From JBBDWJ01 sp040902925 (GTDB taxonomy: Bacteria > Acidobacteriota > Terriglobia > Bryobacterales > UBA6623): a stretch of 64,000 bases of DNA. The notes under the pieces are model-generated. The model was not told the DNA's origin. It worked only from the letters and a program-made list of their open reading frames with translations, and made no database searches. The position numbers and the translations under genes are program-made. Below, in pieces: positions 26,082 through 35,298 of the stretch. Position 1 is the stretch's first letter. Each line of letters starts with the position of its first letter. Location of the stretch: NCBI GenBank assembly GCA_040902925.1, contig JBBDWJ010000288.1, forward strand, positions 1 to 64,000, given 5' to 3'.

Positions 26082-28604
26082 TTGGCTTTTTTTGCTTACA
26101 ATCTGCTGCTAGCGCTTGCCTCGCCCGTCTTGCTGCCGTATTCGCTATACCGCGGCTGGCGGCGCGGCCAGCCCTTGAGCCGGCTCCCCGAGCGGCTTGG
26201 GTTCCTTCCCCGCCTACTGCATCAGACTGGCCCTGATTCCATCTGGTTACATGCGGTTTCGGTCGGCGAAGTCCTCTCGTGCGCTCATTTGATGGAGGAA
26301 TTGAGACGCCGGTTTCCCTCCGCCCCGTTGTTTGTCAGCACCACCACCGCCAGCGGTCAGCAGATGGCGATCGAAAAGCTGAGCGGCCAGGTCGATGCTG
26401 TTTTCTACGCGCCGCTCGATCTCTTTTTCATCGTCCGGCGCGTGTTGCGGCAGCTACAACCCCGGCTTGTCATCGTCGCCGAAACCGAGATCTGGCCGAA
26501 TCTCTTTCGCGAGACCAAGCGAATGGGCGCCGGCCTGCTGCTGGTGAACGGGCGGATTTCGGACCAGTCCGCCCCTGGCTACCGCCGCCTGCGATTTTTT
26601 TTCCGCGCCGTGTTGCGTTGCCCGGACCGCATTCTTTGCCAATCGGCCGCTGACCGCGATCGCTTTATGGCCGCCGGCGCGCCTGATGCGACGACCATCG
26701 TCAACGGCAACCTGAAGTACGATTTTGTGCCCGAGGCCGCGGAGTTGCCGGCCGTGCTGGCGGAATTTCTGGCGCGCGTCCGGCCCGAAGTCCTCGTGGT
26801 CGCGGGAAGTACGCGCGAAGAAGAGGAAAAACCGGTTGTTGAGGCCTTTCGCCTTGTCGCCAACGCGCAGCCGCGTGCCTTGCTGGTTGTGGCACCTCGC
26901 CATCCGCAGAGATTCGACGAAACGGCGGAATTGCTTGCGGGGTCCGGCATTCCGTTTGTGCGACGCTCCGAACTGGAGCGTGGCAAGCCGCCGGATTTGC
27001 CTCTCCCGGGCGTTCTCCTGCTCGATAGCCTGGGCGAGCTGGCATCGCTCTACCGTTCCGCGCACGCCGTTTTCGTCGGCGGATCTTTGAACGGCTGGGG
27101 AGGGCACAATGTCCTCGAGCCGGCGCTCTATGGGCGGCCTGTCGTGGTCGGTCCCCATATGCAGAACTTTCGCGCCGTCGCCAAGGCGTTGCTCTCGCAG
27201 GGGGGCATGGTGGAGGTGGCCGACGGCAATGAGCTTGGACCAGCGCTGCTGCGGTTGATCGAAAACCCGCAGGATGCCAAGCAGCTTGGCGAGCGCGGCC
27301 GTGAGGTGGCCGAGAAAGAACGCGGCGCTACCACGCGTGCGGTCGACGTGTCGGCGCAGTTGTATCGGGAAAGCCGTGCGCAAATCTTGCCCGGACTGTG
27401 GCGGCGCATTCTGCTTGGTCCGCTGGCCTTGCTTTGGGGAACGGCGGCGCGGGCTCGATTAACCGCCTATCACAAGGGCTGGTTTCCCAGGCAGCGGCTG
27501 AATGCCTTCACCATTTGCGTGGGGAATCTCACAACCGGCGGCGCGGGTAAGACGCCTTTCGTGGCTTGGCTCGTCGAGCAGTTGACTCGTAGCGGCCATT
27601 CTCCAGGGGTTCTGACGAGAGGCTATGGCCGATCATCCTCACAGCCGATGGTCGTGTACCCGGGTGATAGCGTCGAGCCCGCCGGCTGCGGCGACGAGGC
27701 GGTGGTTTTGCTTCGTCACTTCGAGCGGGCCGGCTTGAACGCCTCGATTGGCATCGGTGGGAACCGCTACGAAATTGGGCGCCGGATGCTCTCCCTGAAT
27801 CCGCCAGCGGCGGCTGTTGGCAGGGCTCGGACAGTGGAGTTCGGAAAACACTCCAGCTCTCAAGCCGGCGAAAGCGCGCCTGATGTACTCGTGCTCGACG
27901 ATGGATTCCAACACCTGGCGCTCGAACGTGACGTCGACCTGGCGTTGATCGACGTCACAAATCCTTTCGGCGGAGGAACCCTGCTGCCGTTGGGACGCTT
28001 GCGAGAACCGCTGTCGTCCCTGGGCCGGGCAGGCGCCATCATCTTGACGCGGACCGAGCCGGGGCTGCCGTATGAGAAGTTGGAAGCGCGGCTGCGAGCG
28101 CTGAATCCGACGGCGCCGGTCTTCCGCTCCTGGACGCGAGCGATAAGCGTCGTGAGCGCGGGAGAGAATTCCGAGACTCCGTTGTCGAATCTTGCCGGCC
28201 GGAGAATCCTTGCTTTCTGCGGGTTAGGTAATCCTGAATCGTTCTGGCGCGTGTTGCGGCGGGAAGGAATACCCGTGGCACAGCGGCTGGTTTTCGGCGA
28301 TCACCATCGTTACTCGATGGACGATTTGCGGAAGATCGCGGATGCGGCGGCGGCCGCCAACGCCGACCTGCTGCTGACTACCGAGAAGGATGTAGTCAAT
28401 CTGCCGCAGGGCTTGGATGGCCCGCCGCCCCTTGCGGCCGGCCACACTGGGCAGGCGCAATTGCTTCGGGACATCCATTGGCTAAAAGTCGAAACGCATG
28501 TCGACCAGGGCGACGATTTGCTCCGCTGGATCGAGGAAAAAATCTCGGGCCAAACCCAGCCGCGATTTTCCGAGACCCGGGCGCGCGCCCAGGTGCGGGG
28601 TTGA
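26082..28604 (+). CDS. Fused Kdo transferase (WaaA/KdtA) and lipid A 4'-kinase (LpxK)
   Basis: This 840-residue protein joins two successive lipid A-Kdo enzymes. Residues 1 to about 425 are WaaA: FFAYNLLLALASPVLLPY at the start, IWLHAVSVGEVLSCAHLM, VIVAETEIWPNLFRE and FVGGSLNGWGGHNVLEPALYG. Residues from about 430 are LpxK: WRRILLGPLALLWGTAARAR, the P-loop GNLTTGGAGKTPFVAWL near residue 485, VLTRGYGR and VLVLDDGFQHLALERDVDL. LpxK phosphorylates the lipid A precursor and WaaA adds Kdo at the inner membrane. No stop or frameshift separates them. The start is TTG 26082, because no in-frame ATG or GTG follows the upstream stop at 26061 and the TTG places the N-terminus exactly where WaaA proteins begin. 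Confidence 0.92.
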   Translation: MAFFAYNLLLALASPVLLPYSLYRGWRRGQPLSRLPERLGFLPRLLHQTGPDSIWLHAVSVGEVLSCAHLMEELRRRFPSAPLFVSTTTASGQQMAIEKLSGQVDAVFYAPLDLFFIVRRVLRQLQPRLVIVAETEIWPNLFRETKRMGAGLLLVNGRISDQSAPGYRRLRFFFRAVLRCPDRILCQSAADRDRFMAAGAPDATTIVNGNLKYDFVPEAAELPAVLAEFLARVRPEVLVVAGSTREEEEKPVVEAFRLVANAQPRALLVVAPRHPQRFDETAELLAGSGIPFVRRSELERGKPPDLPLPGVLLLDSLGELASLYRSAHAVFVGGSLNGWGGHNVLEPALYGRPVVVGPHMQNFRAVAKALLSQGGMVEVADGNELGPALLRLIENPQDAKQLGERGREVAEKERGATTRAVDVSAQLYRESRAQILPGLWRRILLGPLALLWGTAARARLTAYHKGWFPRQRLNAFTICVGNLTTGGAGKTPFVAWLVEQLTRSGHSPGVLTRGYGRSSSQPMVVYPGDSVEPAGCGDEAVVLLRHFERAGLNASIGIGGNRYEIGRRMLSLNPPAAAVGRARTVEFGKHSSSQAGESAPDVLVLDDGFQHLALERDVDLALIDVTNPFGGGTLLPLGRLREPLSSLGRAGAIILTRTEPGLPYEKLEARLRALNPTAPVFRSWTRAISVVSAGENSETPLSNLAGRRILAFCGLGNPESFWRVLRREGIPVAQRLVFGDHHRYSMDDLRKIADAAAAANADLLLTTEKDVVNLPQGLDGPPPLAAGHTGQAQLLRDIHWLKVETHVDQGDDLLRWIEEKISGQTQPRFSETRARAQVRG

Positions 28605-28711
28605 GCGCCGCGCGAAGCAGCGCGAGAACAGTTCGGCTCGCCGCGGCGGCTCGTTCCGGCCTTGGCCGCATGGTTGTCGTCGAAATGGAACCGCCTCGCT
28701 AACATCCAACG

Positions 28712-29749
28712 ATGAAATTACTGGTGCGAGCAACGAACTGGCTCGGCGACGCCGTGATGTCGATCCCGGCGCTGCGTGAGATTCGCCGCTCGTTTCCAGG
28801 TTCGGAGATCGTCGTTTTGGCGCGGCCGTGGGTCGCCGACCTCTACCGCCGCGAAGATTTTTGTGACCGCATCCTTACCTATGAAAACCGCGGCCGGCAT
28901 GCGGGAGCGCGTGGCAAGCTGCGTCTGGCGGGCGAGCTGCGCCGCGAGCGTTTCGACTGCGCAATCCTTTTGCAAAACGCGCTCGATGCCGCGGTGCTGA
29001 CATGGCTGGCGCGAATTCCAAAGCGGATTGGCTACGCGCGTGACGGACGCCGAGCGCTGCTGACCGAGCCTGTCGCCGTGCCGCACAAAGACGAAATTCC
29101 AGAACACCAGCGCTACTACTACCTCGAACTGCTGCGCCGCGCCGGGCTGATGAAAACGCTGCCGGAGTGCCGCGAGATTCGCCTCGCAGGCGCCGCCAAG
29201 GCAGCGGACTCGGGTCGCTCGCTTTGGCGGCAGCGCGGCTTTTCCGCCGCCCGCTGGATCGGCGTCAGCCCCGGCGCGGCCTTCGGAGGCGCCAAGCGCT
29301 GGCTGCCGGAACGCTTTGCCGAGTCGGCCGCGAAGCTCTCCGCGGAATTGGACGCCGAAGTCGCGGTATTCGGATCGGCGGCCGAGGCGGAGTTGTGCGA
29401 ATCGGTGGCGTCGGGCATTGGTCCACGGGCTCACTCGCTTGCCGGCAAGACAACGCTGGCGGAGTTTATCGATTTTGCAGCGGCGTGCACGGTCTATCTG
29501 ACGAACGATTCCGGACCGATGCATGTCGCCTCCGCGCTCGGCGTTCCGACGGTGGCAGTGTTTGGCGCGACCGACCATATCGCCACCGGACCTACCAACG
29601 AATGGGCGCGCATCGTGCGCCAGCCGGTCGAGTGCAGCCCCTGCTTGCTGCGCGAATGCCCGATCGACCACCGTTGCATGACGAGGGTGGAATCGGCCGT
29701 GGTCGTCGCCGAGGCACAGAGTCTGCTGGCCGCCGGCCGGGTTGGATAG
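28712..29749 (+). CDS. waaF: Lipopolysaccharide heptosyltransferase II (WaaF)
   Basis: This glycosyltransferase family 9 enzyme of 345 residues adds heptose to the LPS inner core. It begins KLLVRATNWLGDAVMSIPAL, the usual WaaF N-terminus. It carries GVSPGAAFGGAKRWLPERFAE and the C-terminal nucleotide-sugar region NDSGPMHVASALGVPTVA, and ends with CSPCLLRECPIDHRCM, also typical of WaaF. It follows the WaaA-LpxK gene by 107 bases in the same direction, forming an LPS inner-core cluster. It needs ADP-heptose. The heptose-type kinase and isomerase genes are about 10 kb upstream. Confidence 0.93.
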   Translation: MKLLVRATNWLGDAVMSIPALREIRRSFPGSEIVVLARPWVADLYRREDFCDRILTYENRGRHAGARGKLRLAGELRRERFDCAILLQNALDAAVLTWLARIPKRIGYARDGRRALLTEPVAVPHKDEIPEHQRYYYLELLRRAGLMKTLPECREIRLAGAAKAADSGRSLWRQRGFSAARWIGVSPGAAFGGAKRWLPERFAESAAKLSAELDAEVAVFGSAAEAELCESVASGIGPRAHSLAGKTTLAEFIDFAAACTVYLTNDSGPMHVASALGVPTVAVFGATDHIATGPTNEWARIVRQPVECSPCLLRECPIDHRCMTRVESAVVVAEAQSLLAAGRVG

Positions 29750-29795
29750 ACTCGCCTCGCGATCCGGATTCCCTCTCGGCTGAGAAGCCGCGTGA

Positions 29796-30254
29796 TTAGA
29801 TCGTAGGCTCAACCACGGAGATCAGGCGTTCGTCGCCGCCGCGATCCTCGAGCCGGATTTCGAGGCGCGGGCCGGGCAGTTGCGCCGTGAATCGCTCTCC
29901 CCATTCGATCAGCACGACGGCGTTTTCCGCCCACAGGTCGTCAAGACCGAGCGTATCGAGCTGCGGCAGGGTGTCGAGCCGATAGAGATCGATGTGATAG
30001 ACCTTGGGGTTGCCTTCGTACTCATGAATCAACGAGAACGTCGGACTCAGCACGTCGTCGGACCGAGCCGCGCCGAGCCCTTCGATCAGTCCTTTGGCGA
30101 AGGTCGTCTTGCCGGCGCCGAGATCGCCAACCAGCAGTACGAGCCGCGGCGCCTGAACGCGTTTCGCGAGGTCGCGGCCGAGCTGTTGGGTTTGTTCGGC
30201 CGAAGTCGTGATATAGGTTTGCGGCGTGGGAGTGCCCAACGAGTGCGTGTTCAT
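29796..30254 (-). CDS. tsaE: tRNA threonylcarbamoyladenosine biosynthesis ATPase TsaE
   Basis: TsaE is the P-loop protein that supports TsaB-TsaD in making t6A37 in ANN-decoding tRNAs. The 152-residue product shows Walker A LVGDLGAGKTTFAKGL, the switch-like LSPTFSLIHEYEG and YHIDLYRLD, and the GLDDLWAENAVVLIEWGERF segment. These are all diagnostic. The start is ATG 30254, which overlaps the stop of the NnrE/NnrD gene as ATGA. This pairing of nnrD with tsaE is common in bacteria. It converges on waaF. Confidence 0.95.
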   Translation of the reverse strand: MNTHSLGTPTPQTYITTSAEQTQQLGRDLAKRVQAPRLVLLVGDLGAGKTTFAKGLIEGLGAARSDDVLSPTFSLIHEYEGNPKVYHIDLYRLDTLPQLDTLGLDDLWAENAVVLIEWGERFTAQLPGPRLEIRLEDRGGDERLISVVEPTI

Positions 30255-31837
30255 CCGCGACCATCCGAGGCCGGACTCAGCGAGCGGATCGCTTCGGGCA
30301 GAGCTGCGAGCAGGTCGGTCGCGAGCGCCGCCTGTTCGCCGAGTCTGCCGGCAGCCAACTCTCCGCAAAGGCCGTGCAGATACACCGCCGCGCAGATCGC
30401 AATTTCCGGCGGGGCTTCGCGGAACCCGGCAAGAAACCCGGCGATCAGGCCGGTGAGGATATCGCCGGAACCGCCGCTAGCCATGGCTGGCGAGCCGGTT
30501 GGGTTCACGATGACCTTGCCCTGTGGCGTCGCGATCAGCGACCGGTTTCCCTTTAGAACGAGGTATACCTTGCGGCGCACGGAAAACTCCCGCGCGACAT
30601 CGACGCGGCGCTTTTGAACCTGTTCGGTCGACAGGCCCGTCAGCCGCGCCATTTCCCCGGGATGCGGTGTGAGCACGAGCAGCGGGCTGCGGTGTTCCCA
30701 GTTCCCTTCGAGCGCCGCCAGCGCGGTTAGTCCATCGGCATCGACAACCAGCGGAAGCGCGGCCTCTCTCACGATGCGGTGTACGAGCGCCTGGTTGTCG
30801 GCGTTTGTTCCGATGCCAGGGCCGATAGCAATCACGGTTTTGCGCTCAAGCCATTCCTTGCGAAACGCCGAGGCGCTCATCGAACCGTCTGCGGCTTCCG
30901 TGACGGGCTCCGTCATCAGCTCGGGAGTACGGCCGACGATCGTTCCCGTGGCTCCCGCCGCCGTCGCCACCGTCACCAGACCGGCGCCGGCCCGCAGCGC
31001 CGCGCTACCTGCCAGCAGCACGGCTCCAGGCTTTGCGCGCGAGCCGCCTACAACCAGGACGTGGCCAAAATCACCCTTGTGCGCCGAACGATCACGCGGC
31101 CGGAACAGCCCGGCGATATCACGGGCCTCGCTCAGCCATAGTCTGCTATTCGGATTCGACCCAAGCACCGACGCGGCTGTACCGATCGAGGCGACATGCA
31201 GGTTCCCACAGCGCTCTGCCGCCGGAGGAAAAATCTGTCCGATCTTCGGGGCTGTAAACGTAACCGTGTGGGCGGCGTGAATCGACTCACCCGCTATCTC
31301 GCCTGTATCGGAGGCAAGGCCCGACGGAATATCGACTGCGACGATGCGCTCGGGCGGCACCTGCGCGTTCACATCGCGAATCACATCGAGGTACACGCCG
31401 CGAGCGGCGCCCTGAATTCCTGTGCCGAGCATAGCGTCCACTAGCAGCGTGGCCGTGGCCAGCACGCTGCGCGTCCGCTGCCAGCCTTCCACCTCAGCGA
31501 CAGCCGTCACTTCACCATCGACGGCGAGAAACATGCGGTAATTTGCAGCGGCGTCGCCGTCGAGCTGTTTGGGATCGCACAGCAGAATCACTTGCAGCGA
31601 CAAAGGCCGTCCGCGCGTGACGAGGTGGCGCGCGATGACCAGTCCATCGCCTCCGTTGTTGCCTTTTCCGCAAAGAACGACAACTCGCTGGCGGTTCAGA
31701 GGCGAGAAGCGGTGGGCCAGCAGCTCGTAAACGCGCGAGCCGGCGTTTTCCATCAGAATCAACCCGGGCACGCCGCGTTCCTCAATCGTCACGCGATCGA
31801 CTTCCCGCATTTGCTCAGCCGTCAGGATTGGTTGCAA
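30251..31837 (-). CDS. nnrD: Bifunctional NAD(P)H-hydrate epimerase/ADP-dependent dehydratase (NnrE-NnrD)
   Basis: This enzyme repairs damaged NAD(P)HX. The 528 residues comprise an N-terminal YjeF_N epimerase domain (ILTAEQMREVDRVTIEERG, VLCGKGNNGGDGLVIARHL, VAVDIPSGLASDTG). A C-terminal ribokinase-like dehydratase domain follows (HKGDFGHVLVVGGSRAKPGA, TPHPGEMARL, NPTGSPAMASGGSGDILTGL). The start is TTG 31837, supported by a GGAGG ribosome site seven bases upstream and by the family's usual N-terminus. An upstream TTG at 31891 would add unrelated residues and overlap the SpoIIE gene. It is translationally coupled to tsaE. Confidence 0.93.
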   Translation of the reverse strand: MQPILTAEQMREVDRVTIEERGVPGLILMENAGSRVYELLAHRFSPLNRQRVVVLCGKGNNGGDGLVIARHLVTRGRPLSLQVILLCDPKQLDGDAAANYRMFLAVDGEVTAVAEVEGWQRTRSVLATATLLVDAMLGTGIQGAARGVYLDVIRDVNAQVPPERIVAVDIPSGLASDTGEIAGESIHAAHTVTFTAPKIGQIFPPAAERCGNLHVASIGTAASVLGSNPNSRLWLSEARDIAGLFRPRDRSAHKGDFGHVLVVGGSRAKPGAVLLAGSAALRAGAGLVTVATAAGATGTIVGRTPELMTEPVTEAADGSMSASAFRKEWLERKTVIAIGPGIGTNADNQALVHRIVREAALPLVVDADGLTALAALEGNWEHRSPLLVLTPHPGEMARLTGLSTEQVQKRRVDVAREFSVRRKVYLVLKGNRSLIATPQGKVIVNPTGSPAMASGGSGDILTGLIAGFLAGFREAPPEIAICAAVYLHGLCGELAAGRLGEQAALATDLLAALPEAIRSLSPASDGRG

Positions 31838-31844
31838 CGCTAAG

Positions 31845-31849
31845 CCTCC
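31845..31849 (-). promoter_or_regulatory. Ribosome-binding site deciding the TTG start of nnrE/nnrD
   Basis: GGAGG on the minus strand, seven bases before TTG 31837. It lies in the 37-base gap after the SpoIIE-type phosphatase gene. Confidence 0.65.
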
Positions 31850-31874
31850 AACATTCTCTCGAGCTCTTTCGCAT

Positions 31875-34016
31875 TTAGCGCCGTCTCGCAACGAGCATCG
31901 TCATGTCGTCTTGCAAGGCCGTTTGCCCGGTCCATTCGACGACCTCTTGCATGGTCTTTTGAATGATCTCCTGCGGCGAGTGATCGGATTCGCGAAGCAG
32001 CAGACTGATAAGGCGCTGCTCGCCGTACTCCTCGCCGTAGGGGTTCTCCGGTTCCGTAATGCCGTCGGTGAAGGCGACAAACAGATCGCCGCTTTCCAAC
32101 TCCAACTTACTGGACTCGTAGGCCGCGTGCGGAAAGGCGCCAACCACCATGCCCGACACGTTGAGCCTGTGGACTACTCCGCCACGGATCAGAATCGGGG
32201 GCAGGTGACCGGCGTTCGAGTAGGACAGCACGCTATCCCTTTCGTCGTAAGAGCCGAAAAAAAGCGTCGAAAACTTCTCGGACGAGGTTCCGGTGTGGAG
32301 CTGCGTATTCACGCGCGAGACCATCTCGGCTGTCGAGACGAGAGGATCGCCGTTGCTCTGGGCCAAGACCGACAGTTGCGTCCTCACAATCGAATGCAGC
32401 GTGGCCATCACCAGCGCCGCGGAGATCCCCTTACCTGAAACGTCGCCGAACGCCAGAGCTAGGCGGGAAGCGGAAAGCTCGACGTAGTCGTAAAAGTCTC
32501 CCGAGACGGTTTGGGCCGGCCGGCATACTCCGAGCACTTCGAGACTTTTCATTTTCGGCAGCGTCCGGGGAAAGAGCTGCGCCTGGACTTCGCGCGCGAT
32601 TTCGAGCTCCGACTGCAGCCGTTCCCGTTCGCGCGAATCTTCAATGAGCCGCTCGATCGAGGCCGTCATGTTGTTGAACGAGCGGGCGAGCATAGTCAGT
32701 TGATCCTCGCCGCGAGCGGGGACGCGGTGAGAAAAATCTCCGCGGTCGATGTGCAATGTGCCGACGTAGAGATCGTGAACCGAGCGGGTGAGGGTTCGCG
32801 TCACCGAAACGGCAATGATGAACGAAACGACGATCGCCGCCGCGAACATCCCGCCGAGCACGTATCCGATGGTTCGCGCCATCTGAGTCATGCGCGGCGA
32901 TTGGCTCGACATCATCAGACGGGCGACCGCCGAAGGGCGCGTACGCAGAATAAATGCAGTTTCAAAGTCGGTTCTGCCGCTGGTCCAGTTCAGCACCGGA
33001 ACCTGTGCCGGCCAGGCAACAGTCCGGTCGAATGGGTGCACCGGAGGCGGCACATGCCGTTGCAGCCGCTCCTGTTCTTCCCACGGATCTCGCGGCGGGC
33101 GCGGCGGTATCGGGCTGCTACCGGCGGGCGGCGGGGTCACTGCCGGAGCTGGGGCCGATGGGGCGGGCACTGCCTTCGGCTCGGCGCCCTCCCCTGGCGT
33201 TGCAGGTGGTTCCCCCTGGAGTGGAATCGGCCCGGGAGGCTGGTTGGCGCCCTCGGCGGGCGGCGTTGTGCGTGGAGCGAACGCGGGAATGGCGATGTTG
33301 TCACCGAGCTCCACGATGCCGAACCCTGGCACGAGTTCCGTAAGATACTCATCGGTCAGCGGAATCATCAACAGAATCGCCGCCGCATCCGGGGCGTACT
33401 GTGCATGCGCGGCGACGAAGAGGCGTCCATTGCGCCGGACGATCCCCCGGTAGTGGACGATGTCCGGCGGCGGCTGCTCCATCGAAAATCCGGGCGGGAA
33501 TCCGGCGGGCCCGGCCGGGGTGTCAAAGCGGGCCAGGATTCCAGGGAAGCGAGTCAGCGCATCCTCGAGGAAACGGGCGGCGATGTCGCGGCGGTCCGCG
33601 GGCTCCGCCGAGCGCAGTTCCCATCCCAACGAGGCCGCCGTTGCGTGCAGCTCGGCCGCGCGCTGCTCGAGGCGCGAAGTCACCACGAACGCGGCGATCG
33701 GGCCAAAGAACAAAAACAACCCGAAGGTAGCCAGCGTCACCGCCAGCGTCAACGGGATCACGCCGACAAACAAGTACACCACGACCATGCGGTGCCGCAC
33801 GCGCCATAAAAAGCGATGCACCAACGCGCGTGTCAAACCGACGACAATGCGCAGCACCACCACAGTGCCGGTGAAATAAATCGCGACCTGCAGCGCGATG
33901 CGCACCGCCAGAACGGCGGACGAGTAAGGCTCCAAGGGCCATAGCAGCAGATAGAGCGCCACCAGCAGCAGCAGCGCTTTTTCCCAGCGGCGTAACTTGT
34001 GCCAGAACTCTCGCAT
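31875..34016 (-). CDS. Membrane-bound SpoIIE/RsbU-type serine phosphatase with HAMP domain
   Basis: This is a 713-residue sensor phosphatase. Two or three membrane helices lie in the first 105 residues (ALLLLVALYLLLWPL, VYLFVGVIPLTLAVTLA). A large extracytoplasmic region follows, with a striking Pro-rich stretch (about residues 255-325, many PP and PAP runs), and then a further helix (GGMFAAAIVVSFIIAVSV). A HAMP linker (GDFSHRVPARGEDQLTMLARSFN) and a PP2C-type SpoIIE domain (REVQAQLFPRTLP, SGDFYDYVEL, FGDVSGKGISAALVM, FVAFTDGITE) complete it. By family knowledge it dephosphorylates an anti-sigma-factor antagonist in a partner-switching pathway. No such partner is next to it. It starts divergently from nothing and is followed by nnrE/nnrD. 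Confidence 0.9.
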   Translation of the reverse strand: MREFWHKLRRWEKALLLLVALYLLLWPLEPYSSAVLAVRIALQVAIYFTGTVVVLRIVVGLTRALVHRFLWRVRHRMVVVYLFVGVIPLTLAVTLATFGLFLFFGPIAAFVVTSRLEQRAAELHATAASLGWELRSAEPADRRDIAARFLEDALTRFPGILARFDTPAGPAGFPPGFSMEQPPPDIVHYRGIVRRNGRLFVAAHAQYAPDAAAILLMIPLTDEYLTELVPGFGIVELGDNIAIPAFAPRTTPPAEGANQPPGPIPLQGEPPATPGEGAEPKAVPAPSAPAPAVTPPPAGSSPIPPRPPRDPWEEQERLQRHVPPPVHPFDRTVAWPAQVPVLNWTSGRTDFETAFILRTRPSAVARLMMSSQSPRMTQMARTIGYVLGGMFAAAIVVSFIIAVSVTRTLTRSVHDLYVGTLHIDRGDFSHRVPARGEDQLTMLARSFNNMTASIERLIEDSRERERLQSELEIAREVQAQLFPRTLPKMKSLEVLGVCRPAQTVSGDFYDYVELSASRLALAFGDVSGKGISAALVMATLHSIVRTQLSVLAQSNGDPLVSTAEMVSRVNTQLHTGTSSEKFSTLFFGSYDERDSVLSYSNAGHLPPILIRGGVVHRLNVSGMVVGAFPHAAYESSKLELESGDLFVAFTDGITEPENPYGEEYGEQRLISLLLRESDHSPQEIIQKTMQEVVEWTGQTALQDDMTMLVARRR

Positions 34017-34091
34017 ACCAGTGATACGAACCGTGAGACTACCGACGGTTCCAGGGAGTCAACGACCTCGCTAACTGACGCAAGGAATTCC

Positions 34092-35150
34092 CTAGACGGT
34101 TTCGACGGCCAGCTTGACCGGCGCGCGCGACCGGCTGCTGGCATACACGGCATGTGCAATCTCCACGGCGCGCATGCCCGCAACCCCGTCGGCGATCGAT
34201 CCGGGCTTGCCTTCGAGCATTCCCAGAAAGTCGCGCAACTCCTGCTCAAAGGTCAGCCGCACCGTCGACTGCCAGCCATGCAACTTCTCACGGACGGCGA
34301 CCCAGGGGTAAAACTTCCGCTCACGCCGCGCGGGGCCGCCCGGCCGTTCAAGACGAATGGCGCTAGCCATCATCGGTCCGTAGGACGCTCGCGCCATGCC
34401 ACGGTCGCCGTAGGCCTCGATCGCGAAGCGGTAGCCGCGCCACTCGCTCCAGCTCGAGTGCAGCGTCGCGATGGTGTCGTTCGTGCCGCGCAACAATGCG
34501 AAGCCGTTGTCCTCCGAGCCGTTCAGATTCCAGATTTCCGAGGACGCGAAACCGTACACCTCTTCGACGTCCCCTAACAGGAAACGTACGTGGTCGATGA
34601 GATGTATACCGTTATCCATTAACGTTCCGCCGCCTACCACCTGACTGTCGTATTCCCAGGGCTGGCGGAACTCCGGCAGCCCGCCGTGGCCGGCGTAGGC
34701 CTTCACATGCCGCAACTGCCCAAGCTCGCCGCGGTCCAATACTTGTTTTACGAATTGGATGGCAGGGAAGTAACGCTGGTTGAAGCCGGTGGCGATCGAA
34801 AGGCCTTTTCGACTGGCGCACTCCAGAATCCGCCGGCAGCTCTCGACCGTGGGCGCCAGCGGCTTTTCACAAAGCACGTGCTTTCCCGCTTCGAGAGCCG
34901 CGACTACGATCTGTTCGTGGAGATGAGGCGGCGTCGAAACGATGACGGCGTCCACCGCGTCTTCGCCAAGCATTCGCCTGTGGTCTTCGAATATCCGTGC
35001 GCCGCTTGGCTGCGCCGCGGCCTGCGCTCTGGATGCATCGGCGTCGGCAACCGCTTCGAGCCGGCAACCCGGCACGCGCCCCAGCGCGGCTGCCCGCAGC
35101 CGCCCGATCTCACCCGCCCCCACTAAGCCAAATCGTACGACCTGCCGCAT
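34092..35150 (-). CDS. Gfo/Idh/MocA-family NAD(P)-dependent oxidoreductase
   Basis: This 352-residue oxidoreductase begins VRFGLVGAGEIGRLRAAAL, a Rossmann glycine-rich loop. It carries the family motif KHVLCEKPLAPTVESCRRIL and GTLMDNGIHLIDHVRFLLGD, where the histidine pair lies in the active-site helix. No signal peptide is present, unlike the Tat-exported relative at 44943. Substrates in this family are sugars, inositols or amino-sugars, and the substrate here is unknown. It stands alone between the SpoIIE-type gene and the OmpA-like gene. Confidence 0.88.
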   Translation of the reverse strand: MRQVVRFGLVGAGEIGRLRAAALGRVPGCRLEAVADADASRAQAAAQPSGARIFEDHRRMLGEDAVDAVIVSTPPHLHEQIVVAALEAGKHVLCEKPLAPTVESCRRILECASRKGLSIATGFNQRYFPAIQFVKQVLDRGELGQLRHVKAYAGHGGLPEFRQPWEYDSQVVGGGTLMDNGIHLIDHVRFLLGDVEEVYGFASSEIWNLNGSEDNGFALLRGTNDTIATLHSSWSEWRGYRFAIEAYGDRGMARASYGPMMASAIRLERPGGPARRERKFYPWVAVREKLHGWQSTVRLTFEQELRDFLGMLEGKPGSIADGVAGMRAVEIAHAVYASSRSRAPVKLAVETV

Positions 35151-35298
35151 GCATTCCGGCTCGCGCCGACCTCCGCACCGCCAGTGTAATACACCGCTGC
35201 GTTAGGAACTGCTGCACGAGCGGCGTAGGATATGCGTGTTTCGATGTTCCATCGCAGTTTGCCCCTCGTGGATGAGACTGCGAGAATAAAACAGGCTC

